The position numbers and the translations under genes are program-made. This document shows, one piece after another, positions 53,145 to 61,775 of a DNA stretch of 64,000 bases. A model generated the notes under the pieces. That model saw only the letters and a program-made list of their open reading frames with translations, made no database searches and was not told the origin of the DNA. The DNA is from Halorarius litoreus (GTDB taxonomy: Archaea; Halobacteriota; Halobacteria; Halobacteriales; Haloarculaceae): positions 806,001 to 870,000 of the forward strand of contig NZ_CP101454.1 in assembly GCF_024362405.1 (NCBI RefSeq), read 5' to 3'. Position 1 is the first letter of the stretch, and every line of letters begins with the position of its first letter.

Positions 53145-54824
53145 ATGCTGTCGGTAGAGGGGCCTCTCTGTAGCGTCGACCTTGGCGCACAGGAGGCACG
53201 CACCGTGACCGTCGACTCGGTCCTGGAATCGTTCATCGGCGGCAGAGGTGTCGCCACGAAACTCGCCCACGAGCGCGTCCCGTTCGACGCCGACCCGCTC
53301 GGCCCGGAGAACTCGCTGATATTCACGACGGGGCCGATGCAGACGTCGAACATGAGCTTCACCGGCCGGATGAACTGCACGGGCGTCTCGCCGCTCACCG
53401 GCGGCCTGCTCTCCTCGAACGCCGGCGGGTTCATGTCCCGGCACTTCGCCGACACGGGCTACGCCGCGGTCGAACTCACCGGGGCGAGCGACGAACTCGT
53501 CGTCGTCCACGTCACCGACGAGGGCGTCGAGTTCGAAGCCGTGCCCGACCTCGAGGGGGCGACCGTCCCCGAGACCACCGCCTACATCGAGGCCGAACAC
53601 GAGCTCGACAGCGAGCACGTCGCCTGCATCGGTCCCGGTGGCGAGAACCAGGTCCGGTTCGCGTCCATCATGACGACGGAGACGCGGGCGTTCGGTCGTG
53701 GCGGGCTCGGCGCCGTCCTCGGGTCGAAGAACGTGAAGGCCGTCACCTTCGACGGCGACTCGCGCCGCGAGGTGGAGATTCCCCCGATGCACATGGACGT
53801 CCACCGGGAGGCGGCCACCTCGGACCACATCATGAAGGAGCAGGGGACGACGAGCGTCACCGACCTCGCCAACGAGGTGAAGGCGCTCCCGACCCGCTAC
53901 TTCTCGGAACTGGAGTTCGAGGGCGTCGAGGGCATCAACGGCGACCGCGTCGCCGAGAAGAAGTACAAGAAGGGCACCTGTTCGTCGTGTGCGTTCGCCT
54001 GCAAGCTCCCGACGAAGGACGAGGAGGCGGGCGTCGAGACCGAGGGGCCCGAGTACGAGACGGTGATGTCGTTCGGCTCGAACTGCAGCGTCGACGACAT
54101 CGTCGACGTGATGAAGTCCAACGAGCAGTGTGACCGCTACGGCCTCGACGCCATCTCGTGTGGCAACGTCGTCGCCGCCTACCTCGCGGCGAACGACGAG
54201 TTCGGCAACGTCGAGCTGATCCACGAGACCGTCGAGAAGATCGCCCACCGCGAGGGCGACGGCGACCTCCTGGCAGAAGGCATCGACCGCTTCCACGAGG
54301 AGCTCGGCGTCAAGAACTGGACGGTCAAGGGGCTGGACTTCGCTGCCCACGACGGACGCACGCTCAACGGGCAGGGGCTGAGCTACGCCGTCGCCAACCG
54401 CGGCGCGGACCACATGTTCACCACGATGTACGCCTGGGAGTACCCGCTCGTCGCCAGCGACGAGGCGCTCCCCCCGACGGGGCTCGACGGCAAGGCACCC
54501 CACGTCGTGAAGCAGGAGAACGCGCGGGCGCTGGAGGACTGTGGCGTCGTCTGCCGGTTCTCGCGGAGCTTCATGACGCCCGAGCGGTTCGAGGGGCTGT
54601 TCGACGCGGACTACGACGACCTGCTCGCCATCGGCTCGCGGGTCGTCGAACTCGAACGCCACTTCAACAACCAGCGCGGGTTCGACCGGGCGGACGACAC
54701 GCTCCCGTACGACCTGCCCGACTTCGAGGCGGCACTCGACGAGTACTACGCCCAGCGCGACTGGAACGCCGACGGGACGGTCCCCGACGCCGCGGTCGGC
54801 GACGACCCGGTGTCGGCGGACTAG
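53145..54824 (+). CDS. Aldehyde:ferredoxin oxidoreductase family protein, 559 aa
   Basis: Tungsten/molybdopterin-dependent AOR. N-terminal domain GGRGVATKLAHERVP...GPMQTSNMSFTGR; the 4Fe-4S ligands are in CSSCAFAC near residue 280 with the last Cys near 470 (DCGVVCRFS). It oxidises aldehydes to acids with ferredoxin as acceptor. An AOR in this cluster implies an aldehyde intermediate and needs Mo/W cofactor synthesis, to which the MoaB-domain protein at the left edge would contribute. No ferredoxin gene is next to it. Slightly shorter than some archaeal AORs (about 600 aa). Confidence 0.92.
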   Translation: MLSVEGPLCSVDLGAQEARTVTVDSVLESFIGGRGVATKLAHERVPFDADPLGPENSLIFTTGPMQTSNMSFTGRMNCTGVSPLTGGLLSSNAGGFMSRHFADTGYAAVELTGASDELVVVHVTDEGVEFEAVPDLEGATVPETTAYIEAEHELDSEHVACIGPGGENQVRFASIMTTETRAFGRGGLGAVLGSKNVKAVTFDGDSRREVEIPPMHMDVHREAATSDHIMKEQGTTSVTDLANEVKALPTRYFSELEFEGVEGINGDRVAEKKYKKGTCSSCAFACKLPTKDEEAGVETEGPEYETVMSFGSNCSVDDIVDVMKSNEQCDRYGLDAISCGNVVAAYLAANDEFGNVELIHETVEKIAHREGDGDLLAEGIDRFHEELGVKNWTVKGLDFAAHDGRTLNGQGLSYAVANRGADHMFTTMYAWEYPLVASDEALPPTGLDGKAPHVVKQENARALEDCGVVCRFSRSFMTPERFEGLFDADYDDLLAIGSRVVELERHFNNQRGFDRADDTLPYDLPDFEAALDEYYAQRDWNADGTVPDAAVGDDPVSAD

Positions 54825-54947
54825 TCCTACCTCCCCGTCGGGCTCCGGGGAGAGACACAGTGAGCGGATTTTGATACTGCGACACCAGTAGCACGATGTG
54901 CGTTGCAGGCGAGGACGGCTCCGAGGGACTCGGTACGTCAGGACGCG

Positions 54948-55292
54948 TTAGCGCTGGGCGCTTTCTGCTGCGTCCCGGATGGTGAGGCGGCAGTCGGCGG
55001 TGATGGTGACCGACTGTCCCTCGTAGCCAAAGGTGAGCGAGAGATCGTCCAATAGGCGACCATCGCGAGACGGGCGAAACAGTCGCTCGACCGCATCGCA
55101 GTCCACAGCAGCGTGGAGCAGTGGCACGTCGTGTGGCTCCGTCCGCAACGCCCGCCCAAGGGCACGGACGATTCCTTCACACGTCCGCCCCGCTCGCATG
55201 TAGGTGCCGATGTCGTAGGTGCGCGCTCCAGCCGACGCCACCCCATCCTCGTCTGGCTGTTCGTCGATTACCGTGAGGGGTTCCTCGTTCAT
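54948..55292 (-). CDS. HalOD1 output-domain protein, 114 aa
   Basis: Small haloarchaeal protein with a HalOD1 (PF18545)-like body: MRAGRTCEGIVRALGRAL, then a C-terminal LSLTFGYEGQSVTITADCRLTI segment. HalOD1 is found as an output module of haloarchaeal signalling proteins, and alone; its action is unknown. It starts 8 bases after the small-protein gene stop at 55301; the two are probably one operon. Confidence 0.75.
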   Translation of the reverse strand: MNEEPLTVIDEQPDEDGVASAGARTYDIGTYMRAGRTCEGIVRALGRALRTEPHDVPLLHAAVDCDAVERLFRPSRDGRLLDDLSLTFGYEGQSVTITADCRLTIRDAAESAQR

Positions 55293-55300
55293 AGGTGGGG

Positions 55301-55447
55301 CTAGGGACGCGTGGTACTCGTCGTGTCAGACTGAATCCACGCGGCGGGGTTCTCCGCTTCGTAGATGATGTACTCGCCGCCGGCAGTTCGAAGACAGGCG
55401 CACGAGTGGACAGCACGTCCGGGGGGGTCTGCTGCGTTGTCGGTCAT
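55301..55447 (-). CDS. Small protein, possibly DUF7331 family, 48 aa
   Basis: A 48-residue protein with the characteristic IIYEAENPAAWIQSD segment, in the style of haloarchaeal small proteins of the DUF7331 kind (VIYDxxNPxAWIQSD), and CACLRTAG before it. It sits directly upstream of the HalOD1 gene. Such pairs recur in haloarchaea by my recollection, but the family assignment is from memory of the motif. Confidence 0.65.
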   Translation of the reverse strand: MTDNAADPPGRAVHSCACLRTAGGEYIIYEAENPAAWIQSDTTSTTRP

Positions 55448-55798
55448 GGATGCGTCACCGATGGTGGGGCTGGACGTGGACGAGCGGGCCGGTGACAGCC
55501 CGGCCCACCCCGGCTGCCGACGGACCCGACCCGTGGCGTGCTCGGGGTCGCTGCCGCTGCCGCCCAACACCCGAGCATCGTCGAACGCGGTATAAAGTGT
55601 TGTTCGAGCTTGCTACCAACGTGGTGTCCACCTCGCGTCCAAACACGGGAACGTCGAAGCGCGCCGGAGCGCACCGTTACAGTACGCTTTCAGGTGACAG
55701 AGCCAGCCCGCCGAGCGGAACAGCGCCCGCTGCACGAAGCAGCACGACGCCGAGCCCGTCGAACGGGAAGAACAGGGGCCGAAACCGACCGATTCCGG
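55448..55798. other. 351-base interval without a supported gene
   Basis: Lies between the small-protein gene start and the stop of the ABC permease gene. No frame here has domain support; no clear repeat or promoter beyond the likely minus-strand promoter of the small-protein gene was seen. Confidence 0.4.
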
Positions 55799-56791
55799 TT
55801 ACTTCACCACGTCGATTTTGGCACGGTCGATGGACAGCGCCACCGCCGCGACGACCACGAGCCCCAGGATGATCTCCTGGACGAACGAGTCGATGCCGAG
55901 CAGGTTCATCCCGTTGTTCAGCACCGCGATGACGAGCACGCCCAGGATGGTCCGGTGGGGCCCGCCGACGCCGCCGGTCAGCGCCGTCCCGCCCATGACG
56001 ATGGCGGCGATGCTGGGCAGCAGGAGCCCGCTCCCGATGTTCGGCGAGGCCGACGAGATGCGGAGCGTCAGCAGGACGCCCGCGGTGCCACAGAGCAGCC
56101 CCGACAGCACGAAGGGGTAGATCTTGTAGCGGTCGACCTTTGCTCCCGCGAGTTCGACGACACGCTCGTTCTCCCCGAGCGCGAAGCAGTACCGGCCGAA
56201 CTTCGTCCGGAACGCCAGGACGATGGTGATCACGTAGATGAGCAGTCCCCAGAGCACGAGGTTGGGGATACCGAGCACGTCCCCGGTCGAGATGGTGCGG
56301 ATGGCGGGATTCCGGAAGGTGATGGTCGAGCCACCGGTGATGATCTTCCCGACCCCGGCCAGCACCGAGAGCGTCCCGAGAGTGACCAGGAACGAGGGCA
56401 CCTTGAGCTTCGTGAAGACGATGCCGTTGAACAGGCCGGCGAGCATCCCGACGCCGATGGCGAGCGGGATGGCCAGCAGGCCCAGGCCGAACTGCGAGAT
56501 CAGGACGACGGTCACGACGCCCGTCAGCAACACGACCGACTCGACCGAGAGGTCGATGCTCTGCTGGAGGATGGGGAACGTCCCCGCCAGTGCCACCAGC
56601 AGCAGCGTGACGGCGTTCTTCGCGACGTTGTCGAGCAGGTTGCTCTCCGTCAGGAAGTTGTCCGCCGTGAACGTGAAGATGATAATCAGCCCGAACAGCA
56701 TGACGAACGGGCCCAGATCCTGTATCCAGTCCTGGAGGCTACGCTGCTCTCGTTGTTCGGTGATCCACTCGCTGACGCTACTTGTACTCAT
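55799..56791 (-). CDS. Sugar-type (RbsC-like) ABC transporter permease, 330 aa
   Basis: Multi-spanning permease of the ribose/xylose/AI-2 class. Typical features are TFPILQQSIDLSVESVVLLTG near residue 70 (the family's GIDLSVGS region), FNGIVFTKLKVPSFLVTLGT, and NERVVELAGAKVDRYKI, the coupling loop. Last gene of a binding protein - ATPase - permease operon; it starts 2 bases after the ATPase stop. The substrate may be a sugar, polyol or autoinducer-like molecule. Confidence 0.92.
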   Translation of the reverse strand: MSTSSVSEWITEQREQRSLQDWIQDLGPFVMLFGLIIIFTFTADNFLTESNLLDNVAKNAVTLLLVALAGTFPILQQSIDLSVESVVLLTGVVTVVLISQFGLGLLAIPLAIGVGMLAGLFNGIVFTKLKVPSFLVTLGTLSVLAGVGKIITGGSTITFRNPAIRTISTGDVLGIPNLVLWGLLIYVITIVLAFRTKFGRYCFALGENERVVELAGAKVDRYKIYPFVLSGLLCGTAGVLLTLRISSASPNIGSGLLLPSIAAIVMGGTALTGGVGGPHRTILGVLVIAVLNNGMNLLGIDSFVQEIILGLVVVAAVALSIDRAKIDVVK

Positions 56792-56793
56792 TG

Positions 56794-58368
56794 TTAGATC
56801 ATCTCCTGTATCAGGTCTTCTTCGGTCGGTTTGTTGCCCGGCGACGCGTCGAACGGCTCGCCGACGAACTCGCCTTTCGCCATCACGGCGATGCGGTTGG
56901 ACATGCCGATGACCTCAGGGAGCTCGTCGCCGATGAAGACGATCGAGACGCCCTTGTCGGTCAGCTCACGGCAGAGACGGTACACCTCTTCCTTGGCACC
57001 GACGTCGATGCCCCGGGTCACGTTGTCCATCACGAGCACCGGGGTCTCCTGGGCCAGCCAGCGGGCGATGACGACCTTCTGCTGGTTCCCGCCGCTCAGG
57101 CCGTGCACCAGCGCGTTGGGGCCCGGCGTCTTGATGGACAGCTCCTCGATGGCGTTGAGGGTCGCCTCCTTCTCGGCGTCCAGGTCGAGGAGCGGGGTGT
57201 TGCCGTTCATGTCCCGAACCATCGCCAGGGAGGTGTTGACCAGCACCGACTGATAGAGCAGCAAGCCTTCGGACTTCCGGTCCTTCGGGATGTAGCCGAC
57301 GCCCGCGTCGACCATGTCCGAGACCGTCGGATTCTGTAGGGTGGTGCCGCCGACGGAGACCGAGCCCTGCGTCATGTCGAGGTCGCCCGCGAGCAGGCGC
57401 CCGAACCGCTGCTTGCCCGAGCCCTCGACGCCGACGATACCGAATATCTCCCCCTCACGGACGGAGAAGGAGATCGGACCGACGGTGTCTTCGTAGGTCA
57501 CCGCGTCGACGGTCATCGTCGTCTCGCCGAGGTCGGCCTCGCGCTGCTGGTCGGGGACGCGGTAGTACTCGTCTGCGGTCTCCCGGCCGACCATCGCCTG
57601 CTGCAGCGAGTCCGTGGTGGCCTCGGCTGCGGTGGTGTCGTCGACGCGCTCGCCGTCCTTGAGGACGTAAATCCGGTCGGAGATCTGCAGTACCTCGTCG
57701 AGTTCGTGGGAGACGAAGACGAACGTCGCCCGGTCCCGCAGGTCGTTCACGAGGTCGAAGAGGATCTTCCGGCCGCTCTCCTCGAGGCCGGCCGTCGGCT
57801 CGTCGAGCAGGATGACCGGGTTCTCGGACTTCTGGGAGACGTGGAACGCCTTCGCGATCTCGAGCATCTGGCGCTCGTTGAACGTGTAGTTACGCACGCG
57901 CTCGTCCACGTCGATGTTGATTCCCAGCTCGTCGACGAATGCCTGTGCCTCCTTACGCATCTGCTCCTTCTCGAGTACCCCGAAGCGCTCCATCTCCCGC
58001 CCGAGATAGAGGTTCTCGTACCCCCGCATGGTCGTGATGACGTCCTGCTCCTGGTGGACGAGGGAGACGCCGTAGTTCGCCGCTTCACGCGGATTCGTGA
58101 ACGTGACCGGGTCTCCGTCGACGTACAGCTGGCCCTCGTCGGCCTGCAACACGCCGGTCAGGATGTTCAGCAGCGTGCTCTTGCCCGCGCCGTTCTCTCC
58201 GACGAGGCCGATGACCTCGCCGTGGTCGACGGTGAGCGAGACGTCCTTGAGGGCCTGCACGTGGCGGAACGACTTCGAGATGCCTTCGACGCGGAAGCTG
58301 TAGTCGCCCCCGCCAGCCGGGCCGGGCTGGTCCGCCTCCATCGCGTCCGTGTGTGTCTCTGATGCCAT
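56794..58368 (-). CDS. Sugar-type (RbsA-like) ABC transporter ATPase with two cassettes, 524 aa
   Basis: Two fused ATPase cassettes. The first has Walker A GENGAGKST, a diverged signature FNERQMLEIAKAF and Walker B VILLDEPTAGL. The second has a degenerate Walker A (GVEGSGKQR), a good signature LSGGNQQKVVIARWL, and Walker B VLVMDNVTRGIDVG, in which the catalytic Glu after the Asp is Asn. One active ATP site is thus formed by cassette 1 Walker A/B with cassette 2 signature, as usual in RbsA, and the other is dead. Operon neighbours as for the permease. Confidence 0.92.
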   Translation of the reverse strand: MASETHTDAMEADQPGPAGGGDYSFRVEGISKSFRHVQALKDVSLTVDHGEVIGLVGENGAGKSTLLNILTGVLQADEGQLYVDGDPVTFTNPREAANYGVSLVHQEQDVITTMRGYENLYLGREMERFGVLEKEQMRKEAQAFVDELGINIDVDERVRNYTFNERQMLEIAKAFHVSQKSENPVILLDEPTAGLEESGRKILFDLVNDLRDRATFVFVSHELDEVLQISDRIYVLKDGERVDDTTAAEATTDSLQQAMVGRETADEYYRVPDQQREADLGETTMTVDAVTYEDTVGPISFSVREGEIFGIVGVEGSGKQRFGRLLAGDLDMTQGSVSVGGTTLQNPTVSDMVDAGVGYIPKDRKSEGLLLYQSVLVNTSLAMVRDMNGNTPLLDLDAEKEATLNAIEELSIKTPGPNALVHGLSGGNQQKVVIARWLAQETPVLVMDNVTRGIDVGAKEEVYRLCRELTDKGVSIVFIGDELPEVIGMSNRIAVMAKGEFVGEPFDASPGNKPTEEDLIQEMI

Positions 58369-58383
58369 GGGGGTATGAGAGAC

Positions 58384-59718
58384 TTATTTGAGGGGGTTCG
58401 TCTTGAACTGGTCCTTGTACAGCTGGGTCGTCTCCTCCTGAGCGGCACTGTCGGTGTAGACGCCCGGCAGGCTGTACCCGCTCGGCTTGTCCTTGTCCTT
58501 CCAGTCGAGGACCTCCTTCATGTCTGCGAGGTTCATGGGCTGCATGTCGATCTGGGGATCCCAGGCGTCCTCGCCGGCCTCGACGACGGACATCTTCGTC
58601 CAGTCGTAGGGCGTCTCGCCCGAGAAGATGGCGTCGTTGTAGTCGGCGGCGTCGACCACGGGGAGCCGGTCGATCGTGTCCGTCCAGTCGCCGGGGTTCT
58701 TGACACAGACCGGCGCGTTGAACGCCATCATCCGCTCCGGGCCACTGAGCGTGTGGCCGTTGATGTAGTCGTGACATTTCGCGACCGACCAGCCGGCCTG
58801 CCACGGGCCCATGCCCGAGACGGTGCCGGTCATCCGGTCCTCGGCGATGGCCGCGAGCCCGGGTTCGCTGGCGTCGATGCCGACGACCGGCACGTCGATG
58901 TCGTTCTCCTCGAGGATGGTGAGCCCACCCAGCGCGACGGCGTCGTTCTGGCCGAAGTAGCCGTCGATCTCGTCGCCGAACTGCGAGACCTTGTCGTTCA
59001 TGACACTGCGGGCGTCCGAGCGAATCCAGTTGCCCGGCTGGCGTGGCCCCGCCATCTCGATGTCGGGGTACTCCTGCATCGCCAGGTCGACACCCTTGTT
59101 CCGACCGATGTTCGGAGCCGTGCCGCGGTTCCCTTCGATGTGGACGAACTTCCCGCTGCCACCCATCGCCTCGAAGAGCATCTTCGCGGCGGTGTAGGCG
59201 TGGTTGACGAAGTGCGGCGTGAAGAACGTCACGTACTCCTCGCCGGCGTCCTGTGGGACGAACCAGTCGGCGATGGTGACTGCGAGTACACCCGGGGTTT
59301 CGCCCTCCACCAGCGTCTCCGCGAGGGTGATCGCGGCGGCGTTGGTGTAGGTCTGCCCGGCGATGAAGTCCGCGTTGTTCGACACCGCCGTGTCGAACTG
59401 CTGTTGCTGTGTCTGAACCTCACCGTTGTTCGTCTGGACGTTCGTCTCGTAGCCGAAGGCCTCACAAGCCTCGAGGTAGCCCTTCTCCCAGCTGAGCCAG
59501 TAGGAGTTCTGTCGGTTGGCGATGGAACCCATCGAGGTCAGACTCCCGCCCCCACCGCCGTCTCCGCTCCCGCTGTTCGTTCCACCGCCACCACCACCGC
59601 CGCCGTCGCCGCCACCGCCGGTACAGCCGGCGAGCCCACTCAGACCCGCCAGTGTACCCGCGGCCGCGGTGTTTCGGACAAACTGCCGTCTGGACTGAAT
59701 GCTGTTATCTCGTGCCAT
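58384..59718 (-). CDS. Sugar-type ABC transporter substrate-binding lipoprotein, 444 aa
   Basis: Tat signal (SRRQFVRNTAAAG) with lipobox GLAGC and a Gly-rich tether. The mature part is of the RbsB/periplasmic-binding-protein-like class (pfam13407): QFDTAVSNNADFIAG, VPVVGIDASEPG. First gene of the operon. The start is placed at 59718; an ATG 12 bases upstream is possible. A minus-strand TATA element (TTATTATATAGG) lies about 30 bases upstream. Confidence 0.9.
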   Translation of the reverse strand: MARDNSIQSRRQFVRNTAAAGTLAGLSGLAGCTGGGGDGGGGGGGGTNSGSGDGGGGGSLTSMGSIANRQNSYWLSWEKGYLEACEAFGYETNVQTNNGEVQTQQQQFDTAVSNNADFIAGQTYTNAAAITLAETLVEGETPGVLAVTIADWFVPQDAGEEYVTFFTPHFVNHAYTAAKMLFEAMGGSGKFVHIEGNRGTAPNIGRNKGVDLAMQEYPDIEMAGPRQPGNWIRSDARSVMNDKVSQFGDEIDGYFGQNDAVALGGLTILEENDIDVPVVGIDASEPGLAAIAEDRMTGTVSGMGPWQAGWSVAKCHDYINGHTLSGPERMMAFNAPVCVKNPGDWTDTIDRLPVVDAADYNDAIFSGETPYDWTKMSVVEAGEDAWDPQIDMQPMNLADMKEVLDWKDKDKPSGYSLPGVYTDSAAQEETTQLYKDQFKTNPLK

Positions 59719-59847
59719 GGTGCCGTTCACCTGCTACTGTTGATTCCTATATAATAAATGTTCGTATTTCCTTAACGTGTTGCACATAAAGAGGCAGCTC
59801 GCAAGAAGTCGGCTCGGCGGCTCGTGTGAGCGCGAGTAGCCGAAATC

Positions 59848-60624
59848 TCAGTACATCACTTTCCCGGCCGAGACGTTGATGTCCTGGCCGGTGATCTGTC
59901 GCGCGTCGTCGGAACAGAGGTAGCGGACGGTGTTGGCGACCGCCCGCTTGTCGACCAGTTCGCCGCGGGCGCTCTCGTTCTTCACGTCCGCCTCGACGGC
60001 GTCGAACGACCGGCCCGTCGCCTCCGCCTGGCGCTCGAACACCGACCGGATGCGGGGCCCGTCGACCGAACCGGGGCAGACCGCGTTCACGTTGATGTCG
60101 TGTCGGCCGACCTCCGCTGCGAGGGTGCGGGTGAAGCCAATGAGTCCCATCTTGGCGGTCGCGTACGGGGTGCGATTCACCAGGGGGCGTTTCCCCGTCA
60201 CGGAGGCGATGTTCACGATGCGACCGTACCCCCGCTCTTTCATCGCCGGCAGCACCTCCCGACACATGAAGAACGCACCACGGAGGTTGACGTCGAGGGT
60301 CGCGTCCCACTCCTGCGGGTCGACGTCCTCACACGCCGCGGTCGGCCCGGCGATGCCCGCGTTGTTGACGAGCACGTCGATCTCGCTACAGCTGGCGAAC
60401 GCCTGGTCGACGGCGTCGCGGACGCTATCGAAGTCCGACAGGTCGGTCTGGACGGGATACGCCTCCTGTCCGGCCGACCGGACCAGCGAGGCGGTCTCCT
60501 CCATCAGGTTCGCGTCGATATCGGCGATAACGATGTCGACGCCCGCGTCGGCTAGCTCCTCGCATATCGCCTGGCCGATGCCACGGCCCCCTCCGGTGAC
60601 AATGGCTGTGCTATTTCGCCGCAT
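59848..60624 (-). CDS. SDR-family oxidoreductase, 258 aa
   Basis: SDR with cofactor loop GGGRGIGQAI, VNNAGIAGP and active-site YATAK. It resembles the SDR at 21914-22687: both carry GKRPLxNRTPY and a QDINVxAGxVxY end, and VCPGxxxGPRI. It may thus act on a related substrate from the transporter next to it. A minus-strand promoter (AGATTTAAG) lies just upstream. Confidence 0.88.
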   Translation of the reverse strand: MRRNSTAIVTGGGRGIGQAICEELADAGVDIVIADIDANLMEETASLVRSAGQEAYPVQTDLSDFDSVRDAVDQAFASCSEIDVLVNNAGIAGPTAACEDVDPQEWDATLDVNLRGAFFMCREVLPAMKERGYGRIVNIASVTGKRPLVNRTPYATAKMGLIGFTRTLAAEVGRHDINVNAVCPGSVDGPRIRSVFERQAEATGRSFDAVEADVKNESARGELVDKRAVANTVRYLCSDDARQITGQDINVSAGKVMY

Positions 60625-60730
60625 GCCGTAACGGGGCGACCAATCCCACTTAAATCTATCCTAGTCCTCGACGACCGGGGCGCCACGCAGCACACAAACA
60701 TTTTTATATTGCTGTTCGACAGTTGGGAGC

Positions 60731-61585
60731 ATGCCCTACGAAGGCTTCGACGACTACTTCGAGAAGAAGATGATTCTCAGCGTCGCGACCACCGGCGGGC
60801 TCCACGGGAAGGAGGCCAACCCGAACCTGCCGACACAGCCCGAGGAGGTGGCGACCGACCTCGCGGCGTGTGAGGAGGCCGGCGCCTCGATGGTCCACCT
60901 GCACGCCCGCGACGCGAACCACGAGGACACGAAGGACGTCGAGCGCTTCCAGCAGCTGCTCGACGCCATCGACGACCACTGTGACGACATCGTCGTGAAC
61001 TTCACGACCGGCGGTGGCGGCATCTACTCCCGCGAGGAGCGGATCGCGCCCGTCCTCGAGACCGAGCCCGGCCCGGAGGTCGCCACCATCGACGTCGGGC
61101 CGATGAACTTCGGGCAGACGCGCACCGCCATCAACCCCCGCGAGATGAGCGAGGAGTACGCCGAACGGATGCGCGAGGCGGGCGTGAAACCCGAACTGGA
61201 GCTGTTCAACCAGGGGCACATCCCGGAGATGCAGAACCTCATCGACAAGGGGCTGGTCGACGCCCCGTACTGGGCGACCGTCATCCTCGGGATGCAGACG
61301 GGGACGCCCCCGCACCCCCGGAACCTCATCAACTTCGTCGACAACCTCCCCGAGGACACCGAGTGGCAGGCGCTCGCGGTCGGTCGCTACCAGCTCCCGC
61401 TCACGACGATGGCGATAACGATGGGCGGCCACGTCCGGGTCGGGATGGAGGACAACGTCTACTACCGGAAGGGAGAACTGGCCGAGAGCAACGCCCAGCT
61501 GGTCCGCCGGACTGCCCGCATCGCCGACGAACTCGACCGCCCGCTCGCCACCCCCGACGAGACCCGCGAGATCCTCGGACTCTGA
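60731..61585 (+). CDS. BKACE family (DUF849) beta-keto acid cleavage enzyme, 284 aa
   Basis: The BKACE/3-keto-5-aminohexanoate cleavage family: ILSVATTGG near residue 15, the Zn-binding MVHLHARD (His56, His58), GHIPEMQNLIDKGL, GMQTGTPPHP and the C-terminal GGHVRVGMEDN. These Zn-dependent enzymes condense a beta-keto acid with acetyl-CoA to acetoacetate and a new CoA ester. A TTTTTATATTG promoter element is 30 bases upstream. It precedes the second iclR gene, which may regulate it. Confidence 0.9.
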   Translation: MPYEGFDDYFEKKMILSVATTGGLHGKEANPNLPTQPEEVATDLAACEEAGASMVHLHARDANHEDTKDVERFQQLLDAIDDHCDDIVVNFTTGGGGIYSREERIAPVLETEPGPEVATIDVGPMNFGQTRTAINPREMSEEYAERMREAGVKPELELFNQGHIPEMQNLIDKGLVDAPYWATVILGMQTGTPPHPRNLINFVDNLPEDTEWQALAVGRYQLPLTTMAITMGGHVRVGMEDNVYYRKGELAESNAQLVRRTARIADELDRPLATPDETREILGL

Positions 61586-61634
61586 CCACCCGTTCGCGTC
61601 ACGTCCCCCTGTTTTCGCCCCGACGACGCCCACG

Positions 61635-61651
61635 ATTCGCGTGGGTCGAAA
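61635..61651. promoter_or_regulatory. Near-match ATTCG-N7-CGAAA
   Basis: ATTCG at 61635-61639 and CGAAA at 61647-61651: one mismatch to the repeat seen at 61730. It abuts the TATA-like TTTATATAT at about 61652-61660. Confidence 0.5.
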
Positions 61652-61729
61652 TTTATATATCCGAGCGGTGCTCGTCGCTACCGAATTTAAATAGTCGTGC
61701 GGGCTGGTACCATCTGTCCCGGAATCTGA

Positions 61730-61746
61730 ATTCGGCACGCGCGAAT
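61730..61746. promoter_or_regulatory. ATTCG-N7-CGAAT operator at the iclR copy 2 promoter
   Basis: ATTCG at 61730-61734 and CGAAT at 61742-61746, spacer GCACGCG. It directly adjoins the TATA element TTTTATATA (61747-61755) and lies 29 bases before the start codon, almost the same place as the copy at 9049 for iclR copy 1. Confidence 0.75.
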
Positions 61747-61775
61747 TTTATATACAGGGGACTGTAGGTGGGAGC

